Origin: Bradyrhizobium mercantei
GTDB taxonomy: Bacteria; Pseudomonadota; Alphaproteobacteria; Rhizobiales; Xanthobacteraceae
Reading direction: 5' to 3'
NCBI RefSeq assembly: GCF_001982635.1
Contig: NZ_MKFI01000003.1
Location: 558,001-622,000, forward strand
Length of the DNA: 64,000 bases
Translations under genes and position numbers: made by a program
The notes under the pieces: generated by a model
The model's input: the letters and a program-made list of their open reading frames with translations, nothing else
The model's database searches: none
Told to the model about the DNA's origin: nothing
In this document: positions 25,789-35,098 of the stretch, in pieces
Layout: each line of letters opens with the position of its first letter
Position numbering within the stretch: position 1 is the first letter of the stretch

Positions 25789-26717
25789 CGCACGCCAGCA
25801 GCGTTCGCCAAACTGCCGAAGAAGCCGCGGGCTTCCTCGGCGACGATCCCGGGCGCCTCGGCGTGAACATAGTGCCCGGTGTCGACGAAGCTGATCGAAG
25901 GGTCACTCCAGTAGTCGCCCAATTTGTCCGACCATTCGGGCGCGATCAGCGGATCGCGGCGGCCCCAGAGAAAGCGCGAGGGGATTTCGATGCGCGGCTG
26001 CGCCGGCAGTCTGCCTTCGAGCCAGAGCCGGCGATTGGGCGCGGACGAGAGATACCAGTCGAAGCCGCCCTGGATGTTGCCCGGCTTCATAAAGTTATCG
26101 ACATAGGCTTCCAGCAGATCGCCGAACACGGCGGGATCGTCGCCCGACCAGTGGTCGAGGAAATGGCGGAAGTAGAGCCGGCATGACTCGCGCGAGCTGC
26201 CGACCAGTTGCGCGGCCCATGGCAGCTGCTGGAAGTATTGATACCAGACCTCGATCAGGTGACCGGGCCCGCCGTAGCGCTGGCCGAGGCCCGGATAGGG
26301 CGTACAGAGATAGAGCGTGCCGGTCAGCCGCTGCGGTCCATGATGCGACATCGCCTGCATGACATAGGCACCGAGATCGCCGCCGATCACGCCGAAGCGG
26401 TCATGGCCGAGTGCGTCCATGACGGCGAACATATCGAGCGCGTGGCGCTCCGCGGTGGCGGACGCGTCGGGCCCCGGCACGGGTTTGCCGGTGTCGCCGC
26501 AGCCGCGCAGGTCGGGCGCGATCAGCTCGAAGCTGTCGCCGAGACGCAGCATCAGCGGACGCCACACCAGCCAGAACTCCGGCCAGCCATGCAACAGCAG
26601 CAGCGGCTTGCCCTTGCCGAAGCGCGCGACGTTGACGCGCAGGCCGCCGATATCGATCTTCCGTTGCGTGATGCCTGCCGCGGCTGCGTCCGCGAAAGCC
26701 TGTTCCAGCGCCGTCAT
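25785..26717 (-). CDS. Alpha/beta-hydrolase, epoxide hydrolase-like
   Basis: A 310-residue alpha/beta-hydrolase. The oxyanion motif is HGWPEFWLVW, the nucleophile elbow GGDLGAYVMQ has Asp instead of Ser, and the last catalytic His is in DTGHYVHAEAP. Asp as nucleophile means an epoxide hydrolase or haloacid/haloalkane dehalogenase; the HGWPEFW form favours an epoxide hydrolase. The ATG at 26717 follows CAGGAGCTCGCA. It is divergent from the LysR gene at 26842, its likely regulator, with a 125-base shared region. Confidence 0.92.
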   Translation of the reverse strand: MTALEQAFADAAAAGITQRKIDIGGLRVNVARFGKGKPLLLLHGWPEFWLVWRPLMLRLGDSFELIAPDLRGCGDTGKPVPGPDASATAERHALDMFAVMDALGHDRFGVIGGDLGAYVMQAMSHHGPQRLTGTLYLCTPYPGLGQRYGGPGHLIEVWYQYFQQLPWAAQLVGSSRESCRLYFRHFLDHWSGDDPAVFGDLLEAYVDNFMKPGNIQGGFDWYLSSAPNRRLWLEGRLPAQPRIEIPSRFLWGRRDPLIAPEWSDKLGDYWSDPSISFVDTGHYVHAEAPGIVAEEARGFFGSLANAAGVR

Positions 26718-26778
26718 TGCGAGCTCCTGTGGTTTGCCGCAGGCTGTCCGCGTTGGCGCGTCCGGTCCAATACTCGTT

Positions 26779-26800
26779 CGATACGGTTGCAGAGCTATCG
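26779..26800. promoter_or_regulatory. Candidate LysR binding site, CGATA-N12-TATCG
   Basis: The inverted repeat CGATA (26779-26783) and TATCG (26796-26800) with a 12-base spacer lies in the shared 125-base region between the hydrolase and LysR genes. The size and AT-rich arms suit a LysR-type site (T-N11-A core). Inferred only from symmetry and position. Confidence 0.35.
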
Positions 26801-26841
26801 CGTATGGCTGCCGGCGCCGGCCGCCGTGCTATACCGCCGGC

Positions 26842-27756
26842 ATGGAATTGCGACACCTCAGATATTTTGTGGCGCTCGGCGAGGAATTGAATTTCACCCG
26901 CGCGGCCGAGCGGCTGCATATCGCGCAACCGCCGCTGAGCCAGCAGATCCGTCAGCTCGAGGACGAGCTCGGCGTGACGCTGTTGCAGCGGAATAGCCGT
27001 CCGGTCCGGCTCACCGAGGCCGGCGAGCTGTTTCTGGCCCGCGCCCGTGCGCTGCTGGCAAGTTTCGAGGAGGCGGTTGCGGATACGCGGCGCGTCGGTC
27101 GCGGCCAGGCCGGCAGGCTCGCGATCGGATTCGTCGGCTCGGCGATGTTCGCCGGCCTGCCCGATATCGTCGGCGCCTATCGCTACGCCTGCCCCGATGT
27201 CGAGCTCGTGCTCGACGAGATGCTTGCGGCCGAGATCGCCGAGGCGCTGCGGCGGCGCCGGATCGATGTCGGCTTCGCACGCCCAGCGCTGTTGCCGGAG
27301 GCGGGGCTTGCCCAGCGCCTGATTCTCGATGAGCCCTATGTCGCGGCGCTGCCGCGCGCGCATCCGCTTGCCGAGAGGGACGAGATTGCGCTCGCCGAAT
27401 TGTCCGACGATGCCTTCGTGCTGTATCCGGCGCGGCCGGAGCCAACGGTCACCGGCCTGATCGTCGCCGCCTGCGACGCCGCAGGCTTCACGCCGCGGCT
27501 CGCGCAGGAAGTTCTGCATCTGCAGACTGCGATCGGCCTGATTGCCGCCGGTGTCGGTGTGTCGCTCGTCCCGGAGGCCGCGGCGCGCGCGCAGACCGGT
27601 CGCGGCGTGGCGTTTGTCCGGCTTGCCGCGCCGGCGGTGAGCGCTCCGCTCGCGATCGCGTGGCGTGAAGAGGATGTTTCGCCGGCCGTGCAGCGCCTGC
27701 TCGACCTTGCGAAGCGCTGGCGCGACATTACAGCGAGACCGGACGTCAGGAACTGA
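26842..27756 (+). CDS. LysR-type transcriptional regulator
   Basis: A 304-residue LysR regulator. The helix-turn-helix (residues 1-60) reads MELRHLRYFVALGEELNFTR then AERLHIAQPPLSQQIRQLED; the effector domain has the family pattern VLDEMLAAEIAEALRRRRID and the hinge segment. Within LysR it fits the BenM/CatM-like group by the FTRAAERLHIAQPPLS start, so the effector may be an aromatic or small acid. It is divergent from the hydrolase gene. The ATG at 26842 is preferred because a longer frame crosses the divergent gene. Confidence 0.93.
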   Translation: MELRHLRYFVALGEELNFTRAAERLHIAQPPLSQQIRQLEDELGVTLLQRNSRPVRLTEAGELFLARARALLASFEEAVADTRRVGRGQAGRLAIGFVGSAMFAGLPDIVGAYRYACPDVELVLDEMLAAEIAEALRRRRIDVGFARPALLPEAGLAQRLILDEPYVAALPRAHPLAERDEIALAELSDDAFVLYPARPEPTVTGLIVAACDAAGFTPRLAQEVLHLQTAIGLIAAGVGVSLVPEAAARAQTGRGVAFVRLAAPAVSAPLAIAWREEDVSPAVQRLLDLAKRWRDITARPDVRN

Positions 27757-27926
27757 CGTACCGGACGCAATCTTCCGAAAATTGACGGCGCTTCGCTCCG
27801 CCGGTGCAAACTTCCGCGACGCCGCACCGCAGCGACGTTTTCCCGCTTGCCAAATGTCAAACGCAGGCAGAGCATGAACGGTCGCCGACCCAATCATGGG
27901 CCGAGCTCCAACACGAGGAGGCGGCA

Positions 27927-29975
27927 ATGGGACAAGACGTCAGAAGTCCCCGAGGTCCACGGTGCATCGCGCTGGTGGGCCCTTTCCAAAGCGGTAAAAC
28001 CACACTTCTGGAAGCAATCCTGGCGCGCACAGGCGCCATCAAGTCATGCGGCAGCGTCGATGCCGGAACCTCCGTCGGCGATGCCAGCCCCGAGGCGCGT
28101 CAACACAAGATGGGCGTAGGCCTGACCGCCGCCACCACCACCTTTATGGGGGACAGCTACACCTTCATCGATTGTCCCGGCTCGATCGAATTCGCGCACG
28201 ACATGCGTGCCGCGTTGCCGGCGGTCGATGCCGCGGTCGTGGTCTGCGAGGCTGACGAGAAGAAGCTGCCGCAGCTGCAGATCATCCTGCGCGAGCTCGA
28301 AGAGCTCGGGATTCCCCGTTTCCTGTTCCTGAACAAGATCGACCGCGCCAACAAGCGCGTCCGCGAGACGCTTCTGACGCTGCAACCGGCGTCGCGCGTG
28401 CCGCTGGTGCTGCGCCAGATCCCGATCTGGAACGGCGATCTGATCGAAGGCTTTGTCGATCTCGCGCTGGAGCGCGCCTTTGTCTATCGCGAGCACAAGC
28501 CGTCGGAAGTGATGGCGCTCGAGGGCGGCAACCTCGACCGCGAGAAGGAAGCGCGCTTCTCGATGCTGGAGAAGCTCGCCGATCACGACGATGCGTTGAT
28601 GGAGCAATTGCTGGAGGACATCCAGCCGCCGCGCGATGCCGTGTTCGACGATCTCGCGCGCGAATTGCGCGAGGGGCAGATCTGCCCGGTGCTGCTGGGA
28701 GCTGCGAGCCGCGAGAACGGCGTGCTTCGCCTGATGAAGGCGCTGCGCCACGAGGCGCCCGGCGTCATTGAGACCGCCAGCCGGCTCGGCATCAAGGATC
28801 AGAAGGATGCGCTGGCCTATGTGTTCAAGACCGTGCATCTGCAGCACGGCGGCAAGCTGTCGCTGGCGCGCGTGCTGATGGGCCATCTCGATGACGGCGC
28901 GACGCTGCAGGCTTCGAGCGGCGAGAGCGGGCGCGTCTCCGGCATCCTCGCGGTCTCCGGCACGCATGACAGCAAGCGGCCGTCGGCGGAAGCCGGCGAC
29001 ACGGTTGCGCTCGGCAAGCTCGACGCGATCAAGACCGGCGATACGGTCTCGAGCGGCAAGACGGCGCCGGGCTCGCTGGCCAAGGTCGAGCCCGCCGCCG
29101 CGGTGCTGTCGATCTCGATCGCCGCGACCGACCGCAAGGACGACGTCAAGCTCGGCCAGGCGCTGCTGCGGCTGAACGAGGAGGATCCCTCGCTGACGAT
29201 GATCCAGAACCCGCGCACCCACGACACCGTGCTGTGGGGGCAGGGCGAGATGCATCTGCGCGTCGCGCAGGAGCGGCTGAAGGACCGCTACGGCGTCAAC
29301 GTCAAATCGCACCCGCCGGCGATCGGCTACCAAGAGACCATCCGCAAAGCCATCACCCAGCGCGGCCGGCACAAGAAGCAGTCCGGCGGCCACGGCCAGT
29401 TCGGTGACGTCGTGCTCGACATCAAGCCGAAGCCGCGCGGAAGCGGCTTCGAATTCCACGAGAAGGTGGTCGGCGGCGCGGTGCCGCGCAACTATATCGG
29501 CGCGGTGGAAGAGGGCGTCGTCGACGCGCTGGCGCGGGGGCCGCTCGGCTTCCCCGTGATCGACGTCGATGTCACGCTGACCGACGGCTCCTATCACAGT
29601 GTCGACTCGTCCGATCTGGCGTTCCGCACCGCGGCGCGGATCGGGGTCAGTGAAGGCTTGCCGCAGTGCCAGCCGGTGCTGCTCGAGCCGATCCACATGG
29701 TCGAGATCGTCTGCCCGACCGATGCCACCGCCAAGATCAATGCGATCCTGTCGGCGCGGCGCGGCCAGATCCTCGGCTTCGACACCCGCGAGGGCTGGAG
29801 CGGCTGGGACTGCGTCCGCGCCACGATGCCGGAATCCGAGATCGGCGATCTCATCGTCGAACTACGGTCGGCCACCGCCGGCGCCGGCACCTTCACCCGG
29901 CAGTTCGACCGCATGGCCGAAGTAACGGGACGCGCCGCCGACCAGATCATCGCCGCGCATCGCGACGCGGCGTGA
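27927..29975 (+). CDS. Elongation factor G-like GTPase (FusA2-like)
   Basis: A 682-residue translational GTPase-like protein. G1 is GPFQSGKTT, G4 is NKID, and domains II-V follow, including VLWGQGEMHLRVAQERLKDR and the EF-G domain IV motif SGGHGQFGDVVLDIKP. The G3 motif reads DCPGS where EF-G and EF-Tu have DTPGH, so the catalytic His is replaced by Ser, which should slow or change GTP hydrolysis. Members like this are extra EF-G copies beside the housekeeping one and may help in recycling or stress. The ATG at 27927 follows GAGGAGGCGGCA. It stands alone, with no ribosomal genes near, so it is not the str-operon fusA. Confidence 0.92.
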   Translation: MGQDVRSPRGPRCIALVGPFQSGKTTLLEAILARTGAIKSCGSVDAGTSVGDASPEARQHKMGVGLTAATTTFMGDSYTFIDCPGSIEFAHDMRAALPAVDAAVVVCEADEKKLPQLQIILRELEELGIPRFLFLNKIDRANKRVRETLLTLQPASRVPLVLRQIPIWNGDLIEGFVDLALERAFVYREHKPSEVMALEGGNLDREKEARFSMLEKLADHDDALMEQLLEDIQPPRDAVFDDLARELREGQICPVLLGAASRENGVLRLMKALRHEAPGVIETASRLGIKDQKDALAYVFKTVHLQHGGKLSLARVLMGHLDDGATLQASSGESGRVSGILAVSGTHDSKRPSAEAGDTVALGKLDAIKTGDTVSSGKTAPGSLAKVEPAAAVLSISIAATDRKDDVKLGQALLRLNEEDPSLTMIQNPRTHDTVLWGQGEMHLRVAQERLKDRYGVNVKSHPPAIGYQETIRKAITQRGRHKKQSGGHGQFGDVVLDIKPKPRGSGFEFHEKVVGGAVPRNYIGAVEEGVVDALARGPLGFPVIDVDVTLTDGSYHSVDSSDLAFRTAARIGVSEGLPQCQPVLLEPIHMVEIVCPTDATAKINAILSARRGQILGFDTREGWSGWDCVRATMPESEIGDLIVELRSATAGAGTFTRQFDRMAEVTGRAADQIIAAHRDAA

Positions 29976-29986
29976 GGTTGGTCCCG

Positions 29987-30013
29987 CGATCACGCCCCGC
30001 GCGGGCGTGATCG
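29987..30013. terminator. Terminator-like hairpin after the EF-G-like gene
   Basis: CGATCACGCCC (29987-29997) and GGGCGTGATCG (30003-30013) form a perfect 11-base stem with a CGCGC loop, 12 bases after the stop codon. The following TTGGCAGG has no T-run, so it may mark an mRNA end rather than a full terminator. Confidence 0.5.
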
Positions 30014-30070
30014 TTGGCAGGATGGCCTGTTACAGCTAGCTTGCGTCCCTGATGGGGGCGCAAGGACATC

Positions 30071-30712
30071 ATGCTTGGATCCAGCCGTAACCTGGCGCTG
30101 GCCTGCGCGCTCAGCGCGCTGGCCGGCTATGTCGACGGCATCGGCTATCTGCATCTCGGCGGGCTGTTCGTCTCCTTCATGAGCGGCAACTCGACGCGGC
30201 TCGGGGTGACGCTGGCCGAGGGACATTGGCAGCATGCCCTGGAGGCGCTCGCGCTGATCGTGCTGTTCGTCGCGGGCGCGGCGGCCGGCAGCCTGATCGT
30301 GCTGAGCCCGCTCGTGCATCGCCAACCGCTGATTCTGCTTGTCGAGGCGCTGCTGCTGACGGCCGCGGCATTGGCCTATGCCTATGGCCTGCCGAACGCG
30401 GCCATCGCCGCCATCGTACTGGCGATGGGGCTCGAGAACGCGGTGTTCCAGCTCGAGGGCGGGGGCGGGCTTGGCCTGACCTATGTCACCGGTGCGCTGG
30501 TCAAGGCCGGCCAGCTGATCGCCGCTGCGTTGACCGGCGGCGCAGGCTGGGCCTGGCTGCCCAATTTGCTGTTATGGGCGGCGCTGGTCGCGGGCGCGCT
30601 CGCCGGGGCACTTGCCTACCGGTGGATCAACCTCGCCGCGATCTGGTTTGCCGCAGGCACCGCGTTCGCCCTCAGCGCGCTGGTTGCCGTAACCGCGAAG
30701 CGGACGGATTGA
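30071..30712 (+). CDS. DUF1275 (YoaK-like) membrane protein
   Basis: A 213-residue integral membrane protein with about six helices. The family features are LAGYVDGIGYLHLGGLFVSF then MSGNSTRLGV near the start, MGLENAVFQLEGG and YVTGALVKAGQLIAAAL in the middle. DUF1275 proteins are common and of unknown function, possibly transport. The ATG at 30071 follows GCAAGGACATC. It lies just before aroE, with 31 bases between, and may share its transcript. Confidence 0.9.
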   Translation: MLGSSRNLALACALSALAGYVDGIGYLHLGGLFVSFMSGNSTRLGVTLAEGHWQHALEALALIVLFVAGAAAGSLIVLSPLVHRQPLILLVEALLLTAAALAYAYGLPNAAIAAIVLAMGLENAVFQLEGGGGLGLTYVTGALVKAGQLIAAALTGGAGWAWLPNLLLWAALVAGALAGALAYRWINLAAIWFAAGTAFALSALVAVTAKRTD

Positions 30713-30743
30713 CAGCACGCCTGCATTGGCCGATGTCACCATC

Positions 30744-31586
30744 ATGACATCCGCAACCAAAACCCGCGCTGCGTGCCTGATCGGCTGGCCGGCGGCGCAT
30801 TCCCGCTCGCCGCTGATCCATCATTACTGGCTGCGCACGCTCGGCATCGAGGGCGGCTATGTGATCGAGGCGGTGCCGCCGGAGGATTTCAAGGATTTCC
30901 TGTTCCGCCTGTCGCTGCGCGGCTTCGTCGGCGCCAACGTCACCATCCCGCACAAGGAGCAGGCGCTGGCGCTCTCGGCACCGGATGAACGTGCTCGTGC
31001 GGTCGGCGCCGCCAATACGCTGTGGTTCGCCGACGGCGAGCTGCGCTCGACCAACACCGACGTCGAAGGCTTCATCAACAATCTCGACGCCTGCGCGCCC
31101 GGCTGGGACAAGACCGAGGACGCGCTGGTGCTCGGCGCCGGCGGCGCGTCGCGCGCAGTGGTGTTCGGCCTGATCGAACGCGGCATCGCGCGCGTGTACC
31201 TGGTCAACCGCACCATCGATCGGGCCCGGGCGCTTGCCGACCTGTACGGCGGGCGCGTCCATCCGGCGACCTGGGACACGGTCGGTGAGCTGCTGCCGCG
31301 CGCCGGCCTGCTCGTCAACACGACGTCGCTCGGCCAGCACGGCCAGCCTCCGTTGGAGATCGATGTCGGGCTGTTGCCGCAGGACGCGGTCGTTTCAGAT
31401 ATTGTCTATGTGCCGCTGCTGACGCCGTTGCTTGCAGCAGCACAGGCGCGCAATCTGAAAACCGCCGATGGGCTCGGCATGCTGCTGCATCAGGCGGTGC
31501 GCGGTTTCGAATTGTGGTTCGGGCAGCGCCCGCACGTCACGGCGGAATTGCGCGCGATCGTTGAAGCCGATCTCACAAAGACTTGA
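30744..31586 (+). CDS. aroE: Shikimate dehydrogenase
   Basis: A 280-residue enzyme of the aromatic amino-acid pathway that reduces 3-dehydroshikimate to shikimate with NADPH. The shikimate-binding SRSPLIH, the catalytic Lys in NVTIPHK, the Asn in AANTLWF, the Asp in NTDVEGF and Gln in LLHQAVRGFELW are all present, as is the dinucleotide loop GAGGASRAV. The start may be TTG at 30726 or ATG at 30744; neither has a strong Shine-Dalgarno signal, and ATG is chosen. This AroE lies away from coaE and dnaQ, which often follow aroE in related genomes, so it may be a second, pathway-specific copy. Confidence 0.92.
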   Translation: MTSATKTRAACLIGWPAAHSRSPLIHHYWLRTLGIEGGYVIEAVPPEDFKDFLFRLSLRGFVGANVTIPHKEQALALSAPDERARAVGAANTLWFADGELRSTNTDVEGFINNLDACAPGWDKTEDALVLGAGGASRAVVFGLIERGIARVYLVNRTIDRARALADLYGGRVHPATWDTVGELLPRAGLLVNTTSLGQHGQPPLEIDVGLLPQDAVVSDIVYVPLLTPLLAAAQARNLKTADGLGMLLHQAVRGFELWFGQRPHVTAELRAIVEADLTKT

Positions 31587-31655
31587 GGGCTGGAATAGCG
31601 TCTCCGGAACGGGGTCTCGTGTTAGTCCCCCCGCGTTCCTTCCCGGAGATCACTG

Positions 31656-32282
31656 ATGCCTGCCAACCGTTCCCATCTCATTCGTCCGTTCATTGCGCTT
31701 GCGATGGTGACGGCGTCCACGCTTTACGCGCTTGCGCAGCAGCCGCCGACGCCGACGCGGGTGCGCGGAACCGTCGAAAGCGTCGACGGCGATACGCTCG
31801 CGGTGAAGTCGCGCAGTAGTGAAGACGTCAAGCTGCATATGGCCGGCAATATGGTGGTGCTTGGTCTCACCAAGATCGCCCTGGCTGACATCAAGGTCGG
31901 TTCCTTCATCGGCACGACCACGGTGCCCGGCCCCGACGGCACGCCGAAGGCGGTCGAGGTGCATGTCTTCCCCGAGAACATGCGCGGCACCGGCGAGGGT
32001 TCGCGGCCGTATGATCTGAAGCCGAACAGCAGCATGACAAATGCGACGGTCGCGCAATCCGTGGTCAGCAATGACGGTCATACGTTGCTGGTCAAGTACA
32101 AGGACGGGGAGAAGAAGGTGCAGGTCACGCCCGACACGCCTGTCGTGACCTATGTTCCCGGCGACAAGGCGGACCTGAAAGCCGGCGCCAAGGTCATCGC
32201 CTTCATGAAGAAATTGCCCGACGGCTCGCTCGAGACCGATCGCGTCAGCGTCGGCCGCGACGGGCTGACACCGCCGATGTAA
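31656..32282 (+). CDS. Secreted DUF5666-like protein
   Basis: A 208-residue exported protein: signal peptide ending in ALAQQP, then a beta-rich domain with VRGTVESVDGDTLAVKSR, LGLTKIALADIKVGSFIGTT and FPENMRGTGEGSRPYD, the pattern of DUF5666-like OB folds. The end GRDGLTPPM matches the paralogue at 32653. Family function is unknown; a cell-envelope, metal or cofactor-related role is only a guess. The ATG at 31656 follows CCCGGAGATCACTG. The two genes are tandem duplicates separated by a palindromic repeat. Confidence 0.85.
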   Translation: MPANRSHLIRPFIALAMVTASTLYALAQQPPTPTRVRGTVESVDGDTLAVKSRSSEDVKLHMAGNMVVLGLTKIALADIKVGSFIGTTTVPGPDGTPKAVEVHVFPENMRGTGEGSRPYDLKPNSSMTNATVAQSVVSNDGHTLLVKYKDGEKKVQVTPDTPVVTYVPGDKADLKAGAKVIAFMKKLPDGSLETDRVSVGRDGLTPPM

Positions 32283-32289
32283 CGCTTGC

Positions 32290-32491
32290 TCTCACCCTCT
32301 CCCACGCAACCGGGGTTCACCCCGGTTGCGCATCAAGACGCTGCGCAAGTCGGGCAAGCCCGACTTGCGTGTGGGAGAGGGGCGCTTCGCACAGCGAAGC
32401 GGGGTGAGGGGTTTGTCTCCGCGGACAGAGACCCCTCATCCGTCTCGCATCTGTCGATGCGAGCCACCTTCTCCCACAAGGGGAGAAGGGA
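32290..32491. repeat. Palindromic repeat, family D, second copy with nested stems
   Basis: About 200 bases of nested inverted repeats: CTCTCCCACGC / GCGTGTGGGAGAG, ACCGGGGTTCA, the pair GCGCTTCGC and a final CCTTCTCCCACAAGGGGAGAAGG. It is related to 2597-2737. It lies between the two DUF5666-like paralogues and could separate their transcripts. Confidence 0.75.
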
Positions 32492-32652
32492 AGAGAGTGC
32501 TACATCACCTGTCCGTGACCGCAGTAACGGCCCCTCAACTGGTGCGTAATTGTCGTGCGAGCCGCCATTCCAGCGATGAGTTGTGGCTTGCACGGAATAC
32601 CACCAATCCCCCGGTGTTCCCTGAATCGCCAGCCAAACCCATGAGGAACACC

Positions 32653-33261
32653 ATGCCGAAATCGCCGCTCTTCGCCGCATTACTTCTCGTTGCCTTTGCC
32701 TCGGCCGCATCTGCGCAACAGCCGCCGGTGGTGCGCATTCGCGGCACCATCGAGGCCGTCGATGGCGCCATGCTGTCGATCAAGTCGCGCGACGGCGCCG
32801 ACATGAAGGTGCGGACCACCGACAACGTCGCGGTGTTCGGCGTCGCCAAGACCGATTTGTCGGAGATCAAGCCCGGTTCCTATATCGGCGTCACCGCGAT
32901 GCCCGAGCCCGACGGAACACAAAAGGCGATCGCGGTTCACATCTTCCCGGAAAACCAGCGCGGCGCCGCCGAGGGCTTTCGTCCCTGGGACCTGCGCGCC
33001 AACTCGACCATGACCAACGCCACCGTCGCCGAGACGGTGCAGGGCACCGACGGTCAGAACATCACGGTGAAATACAAGGACGGCGAGAAGAAGGTCGTGG
33101 TGCCGCCGGGCACCCCGGTCGTCACCTTCGTTTCCGGCGACAAGTCGGAGCTGCAGCCGGGCGCCAAGATCATCATCTTCGGCGCGGTGAAGAAGGACGA
33201 CGGCACGCTGGAAGCCAACCGCGTCAATGTCGGCCGCGACGGCGTTACGCCGCCGATGTGA
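32653..33261 (+). CDS. Secreted DUF5666-like protein (paralogue)
   Basis: A 202-residue exported protein, signal peptide ending in SAASAQQP, and the same domain as the 31656 gene: IRGTIEAVDGAMLSIKSRDG, FGVAKTDLSEIKPGSYIGVT, FPENQRGAAEGFRPWD and the final GRDGVTPPM. Nearly the whole length aligns to its neighbour without gaps, so this is a recent tandem duplicate. The ATG at 32653 is preferred over one 12 bases earlier because GAGGA lies at the right distance ahead. Confidence 0.85.
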   Translation: MPKSPLFAALLLVAFASAASAQQPPVVRIRGTIEAVDGAMLSIKSRDGADMKVRTTDNVAVFGVAKTDLSEIKPGSYIGVTAMPEPDGTQKAIAVHIFPENQRGAAEGFRPWDLRANSTMTNATVAETVQGTDGQNITVKYKDGEKKVVVPPGTPVVTFVSGDKSELQPGAKIIIFGAVKKDDGTLEANRVNVGRDGVTPPM

Positions 33262-33286
33262 GGCGAAGCGGCAGCCTCTCTCAACA

Positions 33287-33430
33287 CGTCGTCCCTGCCT
33301 AGTGCGCGATTGCGCACGGGAGCAGGGACCCATAACCACCGATGGTAAATGTTGAGAAGAGCTGTGGCCACAGCCGTGTTCAAATCTCGCACGGCTGTGG
33401 TTAGGGGTCCCGGCTTTCGCCGGGACGACG
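33287..33430. repeat. Palindromic repeat, family B, second copy
   Basis: CGTCGTCCC and GGGACCCATAACCACCG on the left pair with GTGGTTAGGGGTCCC and GGGACGACG on the right, as in 17776-17907. It lies between the convergent DUF5666-like and hydroxyacid dehydrogenase genes. Confidence 0.85.
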
Positions 33431-33448
33431 ATGCTTCTTGCAGCCGCC

Positions 33449-34585
33449 CTAAACCGCCAGCACCTTGTCGTCGATCTCGGCGATGGTGTTGACGCCGCAC
33501 AGCCCCATCGTGGTGGTGAGCTCCTTGCCGAGGATGTCGAGCGCCTTGGCGACGCCGGCCTCGCCGCCGGCACCGAGGCCGTAGGCATAGGCGCGGCCGA
33601 TCATGCAGGACTTCGCGCCAAGCGCCAGCGCGCGCATGATGTCCATCCCGGTGCGGATGCCACCATCGAACATGATCTCCATCTGCGAGCCGACCTCGTC
33701 GACGATCTCCGGCAGCACCTCGATCGAGGACGGGGCGCCGTCGAGCTGGCGGCCGCCATGGTTGGAGACCACGATCGCCTGCGCGCCGGTCTTGGCGGCG
33801 AGCTCGGCGTCCTCGACGTCCAGGATCCCTTTCAGGATCAGCTTGCCCGGCCAGATCGAGCGGATCCAGTCGATGTCCTTCCAGTTCAGCGTGGTGTCGA
33901 ACTGCGACGCGGTCCATTCCGACAGCTTGACGATGTCGTCCATGCCTTTGACGTGACCGGCGATGTTGCCGAAGGTGCGGCGCTTGCCTTGCAGCACGCC
34001 CGACACCCAGGCCGGCTTGGTCGCGAAGTCGATCAGCTTCGACAGCGACCATTCCGGCGGCACCGTCATGCCGTTCTTGATGTCCTGGTGGCGCTGGCCG
34101 ATCACCTGCAGATCGACGGTCAACACCAGCGCCGAGCATTTTGCCGCGATCGCGCGCTCGATAAGCGACTTGATGAAGCCGCGGTCCTTCATGACGTAGA
34201 GCTGGAACCAGAACGGCTTGTCGACGGCGGCGGCGATGTCCTCGATCGAGCAGATCGACATCGTGCTCTGGGTGAAGGGGATGCCGGCGGCCTGGGCGGC
34301 GCGGCAGGCATGGATCTCGCCGTCGCCATGCTGCATGCCGAGCAGGCCGACCGGCGCCAGGATCAGCGGCATCGCCGAGGGCTCGCCAAGGATAGTGGTC
34401 GCCAAAGTGCGCTTGGACACATCGACCAGGATGCGCTGACGGAACTTGATCTGCTGCAGGTCCTCGGAGTTGGCGCGCAGCGTGTCCTCGGTGTAGGAGC
34501 CGCGGTCCGCATAATCGAAAAACGCCTTCGGCACCCGGCGCTTGTGCAGCTGGCGCAGATCTTCGATGCAGGTAATGTGCTTCAT
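33449..34585 (-). CDS. lldD: FMN-dependent alpha-hydroxy-acid dehydrogenase (L-lactate dehydrogenase-like)
   Basis: A 378-residue TIM-barrel flavoenzyme. The substrate Tyr is in FFDYADRGSYTE, the FMN-binding LTVDLQVIGQRHQD lies mid-protein, and the catalytic His is in SNHGGRQLDGA, followed by FDGGIRTGMDIMRALALGAK for the phosphate site. It oxidises L-lactate or a related 2-hydroxy acid and passes electrons to the quinone pool, so it is likely membrane-associated. The ATG at 34585 follows CCGGGAACGTCC. No lactate permease or regulator is adjacent, so the substrate could differ from lactate. Confidence 0.93.
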   Translation of the reverse strand: MKHITCIEDLRQLHKRRVPKAFFDYADRGSYTEDTLRANSEDLQQIKFRQRILVDVSKRTLATTILGEPSAMPLILAPVGLLGMQHGDGEIHACRAAQAAGIPFTQSTMSICSIEDIAAAVDKPFWFQLYVMKDRGFIKSLIERAIAAKCSALVLTVDLQVIGQRHQDIKNGMTVPPEWSLSKLIDFATKPAWVSGVLQGKRRTFGNIAGHVKGMDDIVKLSEWTASQFDTTLNWKDIDWIRSIWPGKLILKGILDVEDAELAAKTGAQAIVVSNHGGRQLDGAPSSIEVLPEIVDEVGSQMEIMFDGGIRTGMDIMRALALGAKSCMIGRAYAYGLGAGGEAGVAKALDILGKELTTTMGLCGVNTIAEIDDKVLAV

Positions 34586-34672
34586 GGACGTTCCCGGCCC
34601 TTCTTCTTTGGCGCAAGTCTATTCAAGCGAGCCTTGCGGGTATTCGCTCTTGCCGTCATCTAGCATGGTTGA

Positions 34673-34882
<210 letters not shown>

Positions 34883-35098
34883 TGGACAGCGTTCGCTTCC
34901 GGGATTACGATAAGTGTGATAATGTTATATTTTTCAGTGCCTTAATCTCGATCCAAGCGGTTTGATGACGGTAATGATTCATCATATTTTTTGAAGTCAT
35001 CTTAGCGCTCGGCAGTCTATAAGGCCGATGCACGCTAGACTGGCAGGCGTTCGGGACTCTCTCGCCGGGTGGTTCGAGAGGTCCGTGTTGGGGGTTAC

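Noticed and set aside
28044..29696. A 550-codon open frame antisense to the EF-G-like gene
   Set aside because: It has an Arg/His/Asp/Val-rich composition with no domain and lies fully within a clear gene of the other strand. In GC-rich DNA such long shadows are expected.
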